A stretch of 64,000 nucleotides of DNA from Burkholderiales bacterium. GTDB taxonomy: Bacteria > Pseudomonadota > Gammaproteobacteria > Burkholderiales > Usitatibacteraceae. Below the pieces are notes generated by a model. The model saw only the letters and a list, made by a program, of their open reading frames with translations, was not told the origin of the DNA and did not search any database. The stretch covers positions 1-64,000 of the forward strand of contig JANYDB010000048.1 in NCBI GenBank assembly GCA_025359985.1, in the 5' to 3' direction. Position 1 is the stretch's first letter. Each line of letters begins with the position of its first letter. The position numbers were made by a program, and so were the translations under genes. Of this stretch, positions 20,350 through 28,401 are shown piece after piece.

Positions 20350-20501
20350 GGTGGGATGTCAGCCAGCACGCGGCGCTCGCGTTAAGCGTACAGCGGCGAA
20401 TGACGTTATATTTTATTCTTCCCAGCTTATTCTTTGATACGGTATTAATTAATGCGTGGCCGCGCCGTTATCCAAACCATTATTGTTATGAAAGCAGCCC
20501 C

Positions 20502-21134
20502 ATGAAGTTTTTGAGTCAATTGACCGCACTCTATATTTTTGCTGTCGCCCTCGTTCACGCCTCTGCCATGGACGACTTTCGTAACTTCGTCAGCAGCACT
20601 CAATCGGGGCGCGCGGATTTTACCCAAACCGTGATTGATGTCAAAGGTAAAACCACGCAACAGGCAAATGGCACGCTTGCATTTGTGCGTCCTGGAAAAT
20701 TTCGTTGGCAATATGTTAAGCCAGCACAATTAATCGTTGGTGATGGTAAGCGGGTGTCGTTTTTTGATGAAGATTTAAATCAGGTCACGATCAAAAAACT
20801 TGAAGCGGCATTTGCCTCCACCCCGGCAGCGCTGCTGGCGGGAAAAAGTGAAATTGAGGCGGCCTTTACGATCGTGGCCGGCAGTGACGCAAGCAATAAA
20901 GGCGGTGAAAAGGACGGCATGGCATGGGTTAATGCCGAACCAAAATCCAAAGATGCCGGTATCGAAAAAGTGCGGCTTGGCTTTCAGAAAGGGCAACTGG
21001 CCGCGATGGAATTAAACGATGCTTTTGGCAATCGCACCCGGATTAATTTCAGCAAATTTGAGCGCAACCCGAAAATTGATGCAAAAGAATTTATTTTCGT
21101 ACCGCCCAAAGGCGCAGATGTGGTGAGCGAATAA
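20502..21134 (+). CDS. lolA: Outer-membrane lipoprotein carrier protein
   Basis: Periplasmic chaperone that carries lipoproteins from LolCDE to LolB. Starting at the ATG at 20502 gives a signal peptide (ALYIFAVALVHASA) and a mature half-barrel domain with LAFVRPGKFRWQYVKPAQLI, IVGDGKRVSFFDEDLNQVT and RTRINFSKFERNPKIDAKEF, all LolA-like. The frame extends upstream to 20400, but those residues are not signal-like. It follows ftsK by about 150 bp, the usual order in betaproteobacteria. Confidence 0.95.
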   Translation: MKFLSQLTALYIFAVALVHASAMDDFRNFVSSTQSGRADFTQTVIDVKGKTTQQANGTLAFVRPGKFRWQYVKPAQLIVGDGKRVSFFDEDLNQVTIKKLEAAFASTPAALLAGKSEIEAAFTIVAGSDASNKGGEKDGMAWVNAEPKSKDAGIEKVRLGFQKGQLAAMELNDAFGNRTRINFSKFERNPKIDAKEFIFVPPKGADVVSE

Positions 21135-21190
21135 TCGCAGCATGATGCCGTTCAGTCGCGAACCAAAGCTCCCCACAACTCAAAATAACG

Positions 21191-21691
21191 CTATTGAATC
21201 CGCTTGACGCGGGGCGAATAGTTAGTTCCCTCCAGCTCCAAAAAAAACGTGCCCAGTGCGCCGCGCCGGATGGTCACTTTAGGACTGTTAAGCTCGAGAC
21301 TACGGCTGCTGTCATCGCTAACTTGCCAGACTTGGCCGTTAGCCAACTTGATTCGCGAGTTTGTATGCCAGCCCTCAAAGAGCCCGATAATCTGGCTGTC
21401 AACGGTGGATACAGCCTCCTTCACTTTTTTATCTTCGAGGCCGAATTGATTGGCTGCTGGAGTCGTAATCGATGCGCCTAAGTTGTCGCCTGGAATGGCC
21501 ATTGTTGCGGAACCTGATTTAAGCTCACCGGGGAACGGTGATGGTAACGGTAATGAATCGTAGCAGCGTAGCCGCGCGGTTGCATCAGTGAGGCTGCGAC
21601 ATTGCTGCCATGAGGCTTCAGCCGCCACCACTTGGGGCGCGGCCAGCCATGCAGCGCTGGCTATACATAAAACGGTATATATTGTTTTCAC
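21191..21691 (-). CDS. Exported protein of unknown function with a CYD motif
   Basis: 166 residues starting at a GTG (21691) with a good upstream site (GAGGAG). A signal peptide ends near APQVVAA; the mature part opens with WQQCRSLTDATARLRCYDSL, a Cys-x-x-[LI]-x-D...RLxCYD pattern common to a group of periplasmic hypothetical proteins. The C-terminal half is beta-rich with GQVWQV and VTIRRGALGTFFL. Convergent with lolA. Function not recognised. Confidence 0.7.
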   Translation of the reverse strand: MKTIYTVLCIASAAWLAAPQVVAAEASWQQCRSLTDATARLRCYDSLPLPSPFPGELKSGSATMAIPGDNLGASITTPAANQFGLEDKKVKEAVSTVDSQIIGLFEGWHTNSRIKLANGQVWQVSDDSSRSLELNSPKVTIRRGALGTFFLELEGTNYSPRVKRIQ

Positions 21692-21771
21692 GCCTTGCTC
21701 CTCAAAAAATTAAATTATTTATTCGATCATGATGATGAAATGCAATGCGGCTAACACGACCAACAATAATA

Positions 21772-22647
21772 TTATGCCGATACAAAAAAACGTTCACGCA
21801 TTTCGCTCAGGCCCAACGCCGTCAGCACCTCATTTAAACGCTCTTGTGGACGCCGCCGTGGCAAATCGTTGTAGGTGGCAATAATGAGCTCATTTTTCAT
21901 CGAATGTTCCCAACCTACCAGCTCAGTTACTTTTACCTGATAGCCATGCGCCTCCAGTTGCAGGCAACGCAGCACATTGGTGATTTGGCTGCCAAATTCG
22001 CGTGTATGTAAAGGATGTCGCCAAATTTCAGTCAGCGCGCTTTTCGCCAATGATGCGCTTTTATTTTTATTGAAAATAGCCGCCACTTCTGCCTGACAGC
22101 AAGGCACCAACACTATAAATTTTGCCTGCTTCTGCAACGCGAAGCGGATCGCGTCGTCAGTTGCGGTATTACAGGCATGCAGCGCCGTGACCATATCAAC
22201 TTTGTCAGGCAATAAAGGCGAGACAATTGAATCGGCGACGGACAAATTCAAAAATGTCATGCGCGGAAAAGCTAGTTTTTCAGACAGCGCCTGCGATTTT
22301 TTGACCAACTCATCACGGGTTTCAATGCCATAAATATGGCTGCGGTCATCGCGCTTTTTGAAAAACAAATCGTACAGAATAAAACCCAGATACGATTTTC
22401 CCGCACCATGATCGACCAGCCGAATGCCTTCGTTGCTGGCTGGCTGGGTCTGAATTTCATTCAGCAATGGTTCAATGAATTGGAACAAGTGATAGACCTG
22501 CTTTAATTTTCGCTGGCTATCATGATTCATGCGCCCATCGCGGGTAAGGATATGCAGCTCTTTCAAAAGCTCAATAGATTGCTCAGGTCGAATATCGTAA
22601 GCTGGCGTCTGTAATGCGGAGGTGATTTTTTGGAGTTTTTTTACCAT
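21772..22647 (-). CDS. SAM-dependent methyltransferase (Methyltransf_32 / GSTCD-like)
   Basis: About 291 residues with a class I methyltransferase core: IRLVDHGAGKSYLGFILYDL is motif I, and VDMVTALHACNTATDDAIRF followed by FIVLVPCCQ is characteristic of the Methyltransf_32 group, which acts on unknown, probably RNA, substrates. The start at 22647 is chosen over 22662 because the extra residues add nothing to the domain. Same strand as its two downstream-oriented neighbours but with gaps of 50-80 bp. Confidence 0.8.
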   Translation of the reverse strand: MVKKLQKITSALQTPAYDIRPEQSIELLKELHILTRDGRMNHDSQRKLKQVYHLFQFIEPLLNEIQTQPASNEGIRLVDHGAGKSYLGFILYDLFFKKRDDRSHIYGIETRDELVKKSQALSEKLAFPRMTFLNLSVADSIVSPLLPDKVDMVTALHACNTATDDAIRFALQKQAKFIVLVPCCQAEVAAIFNKNKSASLAKSALTEIWRHPLHTREFGSQITNVLRCLQLEAHGYQVKVTELVGWEHSMKNELIIATYNDLPRRRPQERLNEVLTALGLSEMRERFFVSA

Positions 22648-22701
22648 AGTGCAGCGGGGCAATCAGAAAAATGCGGATAGCTCAGGAACAGCCCACACCC
22701 A

Positions 22702-23220
22702 CTATTTTTTATCGGGTAGGGTGGGCGCCGGAACGGATGCGGATGGTGAATTTTTAAGAGAATCGCGAATTTTCCCATCTGTTGCTTTAAAGTCGGCCAT
22801 CATTTTATCGCAGGCGGCTCGTTTGGCCTGACAAAGCGCACTGGTTTCAATTTTCACATGCCCATCGGTATTGACGAGGCTACGCTTTATGACAGCGGGA
22901 TAGGCAGGATGATCGATTGGTGTAAATGACCACAGCACTTTGTTGGCGTCATCTCGCACGATAAGCCATTTGTCCTGAATTCTGCTGTTGATATCTTTGC
23001 GCTTGCGTAACGCATCCAGCGCCGCTTGTGGCGTTGGGTAACCTATGCCTGACGTTGCATTTTTTGTGTTGCTGGCCATGCCCTCAGCGGCTATGTCAGT
23101 TGCTATTTCAGGCTGTATCTTGACCGGCGCACTGGCTTGTTGAGCGTGTAAGCTTGCAGAGCAAAATAACGCACATGCCACAGCAAAATGTTGCACCGTA
23201 AAAAAGAAAAATTTATGCAT
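22702..23220 (-). CDS. Exported protein of unknown function
   Basis: About 172 residues with an N-terminal signal (FFFFTVQHFAVACALFCSAS ending at LHAQQ). The mature part has a domain with DKWLIVRDDANKVLWSFTPI and a conserved-looking Cys pair (ALCQAKRAACDKMM). The start at 23220 is the ATG best placed for the signal peptide; it overlaps the end of the acetyltransferase gene by no coding sequence. The family was not recognised. Confidence 0.6.
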   Translation of the reverse strand: MHKFFFFTVQHFAVACALFCSASLHAQQASAPVKIQPEIATDIAAEGMASNTKNATSGIGYPTPQAALDALRKRKDINSRIQDKWLIVRDDANKVLWSFTPIDHPAYPAVIKRSLVNTDGHVKIETSALCQAKRAACDKMMADFKATDGKIRDSLKNSPSASVPAPTLPDKK

Positions 23221-23233
23221 ATTGTCGTTTCGT

Positions 23234-23764
23234 TCAGTTAAATTCATAGCCGAATAACTGGGTATCGGGCGCATCAGGGTTCGTTGATTTAAAGGTCATC
23301 ATTTTCTCAAATTTGAAGCCGATTTTCTTCAACAGTTTGATGGAACCAATATTGTCAGGCGAAGTGATGGCCACCACACGTTCGAGGCCCAGCGTATTAT
23401 TCGCATAGTCCATGGTAGCTTGCGCAGCCTCAAGTGCGTAGCCATATCCGCCATACTCTGCCAAGAACGCAAAGCCCAGATCTACATCGTCCAACTGGTC
23501 GCGCTTGATCAGCCCGCAAATGCCGATTGAGGTGTTCGCTTCCACACCGGTTTTTTGCTCAACTACATATAAACAAAACCCGAGCCGCTCATACATCGCG
23601 ATCGGCCCCTTCAAAATCGCGGTGCGAGTATCTTCTAGTTGGCTTAAACCCCGATTGCCAATAAAACGTAGCCACCCGGGCTCATTCACGAGTGCCAAAT
23701 AAAACGCCGCATCATCCATAGTGAAAGTGCGCAACACGAGGCGATTTGTTTCAAGAATTTTCAT
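23234..23764 (-). CDS. GNAT-family N-acetyltransferase (RimJ/RimL-like)
   Basis: 176 residues with the typical start LETNRLVLRTFTMDDAAFYL, the acetyl-CoA region GYGYALEAAQATMDYANNTL and the closing motif NIGSIKLLKKIGFKFEKMMT. This family acetylates amino groups of proteins or small molecules, and the substrate cannot be told. ATG at 23764 is preferred to the GTG one codon before it. Confidence 0.9.
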   Translation of the reverse strand: MKILETNRLVLRTFTMDDAAFYLALVNEPGWLRFIGNRGLSQLEDTRTAILKGPIAMYERLGFCLYVVEQKTGVEANTSIGICGLIKRDQLDDVDLGFAFLAEYGGYGYALEAAQATMDYANNTLGLERVVAITSPDNIGSIKLLKKIGFKFEKMMTFKSTNPDAPDTQLFGYEFN

Positions 23765-23961
23765 CACACCTAGTTTACGCCCCGATGTTTACTATTTGCG
23801 GATGTCATTAAAGTCGGTTTGCAGTCATTCCAGCGAACACCATAATCCTGATGGGTGAAACTAATTTAAGTTTATTGTCGTATATAGTCCCATTACCGTA
23901 AACTTTTAGCTACTTTTACGACTCATAAGCAAACCAATCTTGAGAATATCGGAGTAAACGC

Positions 23962-24510
23962 ATGAAACGCAGATCTTTTTTGTCAGCTCTAGTCGGTGTT
24001 GTAGGCGCATCCGCATTACCCCATCGGGTGTCCGCGCAACATGTCTTGCCCGGTGTGCCCAGCACCGATAAAGTGAAAATTGCTCTTCAACAAGCGAATG
24101 GTCCTATGCAAAAAATTGAGAAATTTGAATTATCAAAAGATGAATGGAAAAAACGTCTTACGCCCGCTCAGTACAGCGTGCTGCGCGATGAAGGTACCGA
24201 GCGCCCAAATTCAAGCCCGCTGGGCTCCGAAAAACGCAAAGGCGTATTTCATTGCGCCGGATGCGATTTGCCGGTTTACAGCTCTGAAATGAAGTTTGAA
24301 AGTGGTACTGGCTGGCCAAGCTTTTACGCCACAATGCCAGGCGCATTCGACAAAAAACGTGACTTTAAAATGATTTATCCACGCACCGAATACCACTGCG
24401 CCCGCTGCGGCGGACATCATGGCCACCTGTTTGCGGATGGCCCACAACCCACCGGTCAGCGTTGGTGCAATAACGGGGCCGCGCTGGTGTTCAAGCCAGA
24501 TGTGGTTTAA
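23962..24510 (+). CDS. msrB: Peptide-methionine (R)-S-oxide reductase with Tat-type signal
   Basis: Repairs oxidised methionine. The N-terminus MKRRSFLSALVGVVGASALP has a twin-arginine signal, so the enzyme is probably exported folded to the periplasm. The SelR domain has both zinc pairs (CAGC and CARC), FESGTGWPSF and the catalytic Cys in GQRWCNNGAALVF. RBS GGAG stands nine bases before the ATG. 182 residues, standard domain plus signal. Confidence 0.95.
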   Translation: MKRRSFLSALVGVVGASALPHRVSAQHVLPGVPSTDKVKIALQQANGPMQKIEKFELSKDEWKKRLTPAQYSVLRDEGTERPNSSPLGSEKRKGVFHCAGCDLPVYSSEMKFESGTGWPSFYATMPGAFDKKRDFKMIYPRTEYHCARCGGHHGHLFADGPQPTGQRWCNNGAALVFKPDVV

Positions 24511-24553
24511 ATGCGACTCCGCGCATACCTTGATGCACATCTTCTAGCGTAGC

Positions 24554-24583
24554 TTGCCAATTCTGCAAAACCCCTGTTACTAT
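24554..24583 (+). promoter_or_regulatory. Sigma-70-like promoter for the aroG leader
   Basis: TTGCCA (24554-24559) and TACTAT (24578-24583), 18 bases apart, each one mismatch from consensus. Transcription should begin around 24590, at or one base before the ATG of the leader peptide. No Shine-Dalgarno sequence precedes that ATG, so the leader mRNA is probably leaderless. Confidence 0.55.
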
Positions 24584-24590
24584 TCAGTTG

Positions 24591-24668
24591 ATGAACATTC
24601 GCGCATTTTATTTCTGGTACACGTTCTTTCCGGGCCACGGCGGCTGGAAGGTTAGTGCTCAACGATAA
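24591..24668 (+). CDS. Aromatic amino acid attenuator leader peptide of aroG
   Basis: A 25-codon reading frame, MNIRAFYFWYTFFPGHGGWK then VSAQR and a TAA. Codons 6-13 encode Phe-Tyr-Phe-Trp-Tyr-Thr-Phe-Phe, seven aromatic residues in eight, with another Trp at codon 19. It lies between a promoter and an intrinsic terminator, 130-190 bp upstream of a DAHP synthase gene. This is the classical layout of transcription attenuation by ribosome stalling on scarce aminoacyl-tRNAs. CGGCGG at 24638-24643 can pair with CCGCCG at 24697-24702, the 5' arm of the terminator, which gives an antiterminator alternative. Confidence 0.85.
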   Translation: MNIRAFYFWYTFFPGHGGWKVSAQR

Positions 24669-24692
24669 AGCGAGCGCCTCAAACCGAATTCC

Positions 24693-24726
24693 AAAACCGC
24701 CGACTTAATAGTTAGGCGGTTTTTTT
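24693..24726 (+). terminator. Attenuator terminator upstream of aroG
   Basis: AAAACCGCC (24693-24701) pairs with GGCGGTTTT (24715-24723), with an inner ACT/AGT extension and a following run of T. It lies 25 bases after the leader-peptide stop and about 70 bases before aroG, so it is positioned to stop transcription before the gene. Confidence 0.85.
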
Positions 24727-24860
24727 ATGCGTGAAATTTTAACAACGTGAAACATGACAACGCAACTAACCAAAATTAAAAAGTCCGGAGTGCAATAATG
24801 TCACCTTTAGTTTCATCGCCACTTAGAGTCGTCAAAACCGAGCCACGCAAGGAATTATCC

Positions 24861-25934
24861 ATGATCTACAACACCGACGATTTACGCATCAAAGCGATCA
24901 AGGAACTAGCTCCACCCGGCGATTTAATGCGCGAATTTCCTTGCACCGAGAAGGCTTCGGCCACAGTTTATCGGGCTCGCGATGAAATCCATCGCATCAT
25001 GCATGGTGGCGATGATCGGCTATTGGTTATCGTCGGCCCTTGCTCTATCCATGATTTTGATGCCGCGCTTGAATATGCCAAACGCCTGCAGACGTTACGT
25101 CTTACGCTGGAGCCTGACCTGACGATTGTAATGCGGGTTTATTTTGAAAAGCCGCGCACGACGGTAGGCTGGAAAGGTTTTATTAACGACCCCAATCTGG
25201 ATGAAAGCCACGACATTAACAAAGGTCTGCGCCTCTCCCGCAAGCTGTTGTTGGCCATCAATGAAATGGGGCTGGCCGCGGCGACAGAATACCTCGATTT
25301 AATTTCACCGCAATATTTTGCCGATCTGATTGCGTGGGGCGCGATTGGTGCGCGTACCACTGAAAGCCAATCTCATCGCCAGCTCGCCTCTGGTCTTTCT
25401 TGCCCGGTGGGGTTCAAAAATGGCACAGATGGCAATATTAAAATTGCGGTTGATGCCATGAAGGCGGCCGCAGCGCCTCATCATTTTTTATCGGTGACCA
25501 AAGCAGGGCACTCCGCGATTGTGTCCACCACCGGCAATGAGGATTGCCACGTTATTTTGCGCGGCGGCAAAACCCCCAATTACGACGCAGCCAGCGTTGC
25601 AGCGACTTGCAAAGAACTTGCAGTGGCAGGCTTGGCACCACGGGTCATGGTAGATTTTTCGCATGCCAACGCCAGCAAACAATACCAGCGCCAAATGGAT
25701 GTCGCCGTCGATGTCGGCGTGCAACTGGCGGCAGGTGATCCGCGTATTATCGGGGTGATGGTGGAAAGCCATCTCAATGCGGGCCGCCAGGATATGGTGC
25801 CGGGCAAGCCGCTAGAATATGGTGTGTCTGTGACTGATGCATGTATCAATTGGACCGATACTGAAGTGTTGCTGAATGGTTTGGCGGAATCGGTTCGAGC
25901 ACGACGTTTGGCGATACGTTTGGCGACGGAATAG
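24861..25934 (+). CDS. aroG: 3-deoxy-7-phosphoheptulonate synthase, class I-alpha (AroG type)
   Basis: First enzyme of the shikimate pathway (PEP + erythrose-4-phosphate to DAHP). Signatures: NTDDLRIKAIKELAPPGDL at the N-terminus as in AroG, LLVIVGPCSIHDFDAALEYA with the metal-ligand Cys, MRVYFEKPRTTVGWKGFIND (substrate site), GARTTESQSHRQLASGLSCP and MVDFSHANASKQ with the ligand His. The start at 24861 matches the family N-terminus and has AAGGAA upstream; an in-frame ATG at 24798 with GGAG is an alternative. Expression is expected to be controlled by the attenuator at 24591-24726. It is followed after one base by a second DAHP-synthase-like gene. Confidence 0.96.
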   Translation: MIYNTDDLRIKAIKELAPPGDLMREFPCTEKASATVYRARDEIHRIMHGGDDRLLVIVGPCSIHDFDAALEYAKRLQTLRLTLEPDLTIVMRVYFEKPRTTVGWKGFINDPNLDESHDINKGLRLSRKLLLAINEMGLAAATEYLDLISPQYFADLIAWGAIGARTTESQSHRQLASGLSCPVGFKNGTDGNIKIAVDAMKAAAAPHHFLSVTKAGHSAIVSTTGNEDCHVILRGGKTPNYDAASVAATCKELAVAGLAPRVMVDFSHANASKQYQRQMDVAVDVGVQLAAGDPRIIGVMVESHLNAGRQDMVPGKPLEYGVSVTDACINWTDTEVLLNGLAESVRARRLAIRLATE

Positions 25935-25935
25935 T

Positions 25936-26838
25936 ATGGCAATCGAATTGCGCATTCTCGGTCGGCATCAAGCCGATGAGCACAACACCGCCTTTACTTA
26001 CAACGGCGTGGAGTTCAGTCAAAATAATTTGCATACCTTTGCGGGTTTAAATGCGGTCGATACGCGCGAATATGTCGAGCAAACTTTTGCCTGTCTGCAG
26101 AATCATGGTCAGGTCTGCGCCCGCATGGGTGCCTACAAGCCCCGCTCAAGCCCCTATTCATTTCAGGGCATGGGCAAGGAATGTTTGCAGTGGGTATTTG
26201 AGCTGGCGGGTAAATATGGCATTAAAGTGATTTCAATGGAAGTCACGCGCGAGTCGCATATTGATGAGATTAACGAAGCCATGCGGCTCAGCGGGAACGC
26301 CACCGGCGCGATGCTGCAAATCGGTACTCGAAACACGCAGAATTTTGAGCTCCTCAAAGCCGTCGGGCGCCAGCATGAATATCCGATTTTATTGAAGCGT
26401 GGTTTCGGCATTACGCTCGATGAATCGCTGATGGCGGCGGAGTATTGCGCCAGCGAAGGCAATACCAAAATCGTGTTCGGCTTGCGCGGCATGAAAACCA
26501 ATTTTGGTGATCCGCACCGTAACTTGGTTGATTTCGGCCATGTGTCGGTGGTGCATCGTTTGACGCGCATGCCGGTATGCGTTGACCCTTCACACTCAGT
26601 CGGTGCTCGAGGCGCTTCGCCTGAGGGGATTCTGGATATTTTTCATGTCGCAGCCCAGGGTGTAATTGCGGGTGCAAACATGTTGCTGGTCGATATGCAT
26701 CCAGTGCCAAAAAAGTCATTGGTCGATGCAGCGCAGGCAATTACGCTTGAAGAATTGCCGTACTTTCTGGAAGATGTCGCCATCGCACGCGAGGCCTATG
26801 AAAAACGATTGGCGCTGGCTAAGCGGATTGGGCTTTAA
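25936..26838 (+). CDS. Class I-beta DAHP synthase-like protein with altered metal site
   Basis: 300 residues homologous to the small DAHP synthase/KDO8P synthase superfamily: GAYKPRSSPYSFQGMG (residues 65-80) is the DAHP-type substrate motif; AMLQIGTRNTQNFELLKAVG, PILLKRGFGITLDE and CVDPSHSVGARG follow as in class I-beta enzymes. The usual AGPC motif is replaced by AGLN (residues 36-39), placing Asn where the metal-binding Cys stands, and the ligand Glu appears as Asp (LLVDMHPVP). Metal-independent KDO8P synthases have Asn at the same Cys position. The ATG lies one base after the aroG stop, so both genes share the attenuated transcript. Activity is uncertain. Confidence 0.85.
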   Translation: MAIELRILGRHQADEHNTAFTYNGVEFSQNNLHTFAGLNAVDTREYVEQTFACLQNHGQVCARMGAYKPRSSPYSFQGMGKECLQWVFELAGKYGIKVISMEVTRESHIDEINEAMRLSGNATGAMLQIGTRNTQNFELLKAVGRQHEYPILLKRGFGITLDESLMAAEYCASEGNTKIVFGLRGMKTNFGDPHRNLVDFGHVSVVHRLTRMPVCVDPSHSVGARGASPEGILDIFHVAAQGVIAGANMLLVDMHPVPKKSLVDAAQAITLEELPYFLEDVAIAREAYEKRLALAKRIGL

Positions 26839-26848
26839 GGAGAGGACG

Positions 26849-27799
26849 GTGAAAGTATCAAGATGGGGTGGTCTTTTTTTCTCAACAGGTAGAACCTGCG
26901 CGGCTGGTTTGGCTATCAGCCTTCACTTTTTTTTCGCAGCACAAAGTGGCGCTGCCATTACCGTTCGAGACGACGCCGGCAAAACGGTTACGCTCCCATT
27001 TCCCGCTATACGCATTGCCACGCTTGCGCCATCGCTCACTGAGCTGGTTTACGCCGCTGGAGCAGGGCCAAAGCTGGTCGCCGTGTCGGCCCATAGCGAT
27101 TTTCCAGCCGCCGCAAAATCACTCCCGCAAGTAGCTGACTATAGCGGTGTGGCGCTTGAATCTTTGCTCGTGCAAAAGCCGGATTTGGTGATTGCCTGGA
27201 AGAGTGGTAATCGTGAAAGTGATTTACAGCGCATTCGCTCGTTCGGCATTCAGGTTTACGCTGCCGAGGTTGTGCAGATGTCTGATGTGCCTCGCACGTT
27301 ACGTCAAATCGGCTTGCTAACGAATACTGCAGCACTTGCAGAATCGTCTGCCCGCGTTTATGAATCGCGCACAGCGGCGCTGCTGCTCGCGCATCGCGGC
27401 AAACCAAAAATATCAGTGTTTTTCGAGATTGGCCGCCTGCCGCTGATGACCATCAATGCGCACCACGCCATTTCGGAAGGCATTGCACTTTGTGGCGGGG
27501 TGAATGTGTTCGCCGATGCGCCTATCCTTGTTTTTACACCCTCACGCGAAGCGCTGGTTCGGTTGCAACCGCAAGTCATTTTGCGCCCCGGCTCAAAGGA
27601 TAATAATGCAGATAAAGCAGACCGTTTGGTTGGATATGACGGTATCAAAGCGGCGGCTGAACATCGAATCTACAACATTCATGCCGATTCTATTTTGCGT
27701 CAGGGCCCACGGTTTATAGATGGCGTGACTCAAATCTGCGCCGCGCTGGATGCGGTGCGCACGCCGACCCTAACCCGCTATGTGCGGCTGCATCAATGA
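26849..27799 (+). CDS. Periplasmic substrate-binding protein, cobalamin/heme type (BtuF-like)
   Basis: About 316 residues, beginning at a GTG with a strong site (AAGGAGAGG, ending four bases upstream). A signal peptide is followed by a helical-backbone binding protein fold: RIATLAPSLTELVYAAGAG, KSLPQVADYSGVALESLLVQ, KPDLVIAWKSGNRESDLQRI and ITVRDDAGKTVTLP near the mature start are the class III binding-protein patterns seen in BtuF. It follows the DAHP-synthase-like gene after ten bases, so it is probably co-transcribed. No permease or ATPase gene is adjacent. The ligand is inferred. Confidence 0.85.
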   Translation: MKVSRWGGLFFSTGRTCAAGLAISLHFFFAAQSGAAITVRDDAGKTVTLPFPAIRIATLAPSLTELVYAAGAGPKLVAVSAHSDFPAAAKSLPQVADYSGVALESLLVQKPDLVIAWKSGNRESDLQRIRSFGIQVYAAEVVQMSDVPRTLRQIGLLTNTAALAESSARVYESRTAALLLAHRGKPKISVFFEIGRLPLMTINAHHAISEGIALCGGVNVFADAPILVFTPSREALVRLQPQVILRPGSKDNNADKADRLVGYDGIKAAAEHRIYNIHADSILRQGPRFIDGVTQICAALDAVRTPTLTRYVRLHQ

Positions 27800-27900
27800 T
27801 CGGAACATCATTAAAAAATGAGTCACTTAGGTTTGCGGTACTATTCAAAGGCTTTTCAAAGCTACATAGGCACTCAAATTAAAACCCAAGGGATAAAAAA

Positions 27901-28263
27901 ATGACTGATATCAATGAAGTGGTTGCAGTAGCGAATGACGCGCCATCAAAAGACGATTGCAATATTGCGTTGCTGGCGCATTTATTGGGCATATTTACCG
28001 GCTTTGTAGGCCCGCTCATTATCTGGTTGCTCAAAAAAGACAGCTCCACCTTTGTGGCTGAGGAATCGAAAGAAGCGCTTAATTTTCAGATCACCATGGC
28101 CATTGCCGTTATAGTTTCTGGGCTATTGTTTATTATTGTGATTGGCATTGTTTTGATGCCGATTTTGATGCTGTTGAATATTGTTTTTTGCATCGTTGGC
28201 GCGATGGCGGCTTCGAAGGGTAGCCATTACAAATATCCGTTTGCAATTCGGTTGATTAAATAA
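27901..28263 (+). CDS. DUF4870 membrane protein
   Basis: 120 residues with the DUF4870 pattern: an N-terminal NIALLAHLLGIFTGFVGPLI helix, FVAEESKEALNFQITMAIAV, and a C-terminal KGSHYKYPFAIRLIK. Three to four membrane helices. A site AAGGGAT precedes the ATG. Function unknown. Confidence 0.88.
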   Translation: MTDINEVVAVANDAPSKDDCNIALLAHLLGIFTGFVGPLIIWLLKKDSSTFVAEESKEALNFQITMAIAVIVSGLLFIIVIGIVLMPILMLLNIVFCIVGAMAASKGSHYKYPFAIRLIK

Positions 28264-28305
28264 TTAGCAGCGTCGTATGGCCGCGTGCCAAAAGCGCTAT
28301 TCGCG

Positions 28306-28349
28306 GCAGCTTGAATAAGCCATTTCCTAAAACTATTTATTCAAGCTGC
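28306..28349. terminator. Long hairpin between convergent genes, probable bidirectional terminator
   Basis: GCAGCTTGAATAA (28306-28318) is perfectly complementary to TTATTCAAGCTGC (28337-28349), an uninterrupted 13-bp stem with an 18-base loop. It lies between the convergent DUF4870 and peroxiredoxin genes. A T-rich tract follows only loosely. Confidence 0.65.
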
Positions 28350-28401
28350 GCAATCTGTTTTTGTGCCGATAATTTTTGCAGTGTTGACCGCCAAATGGAC
28401 A

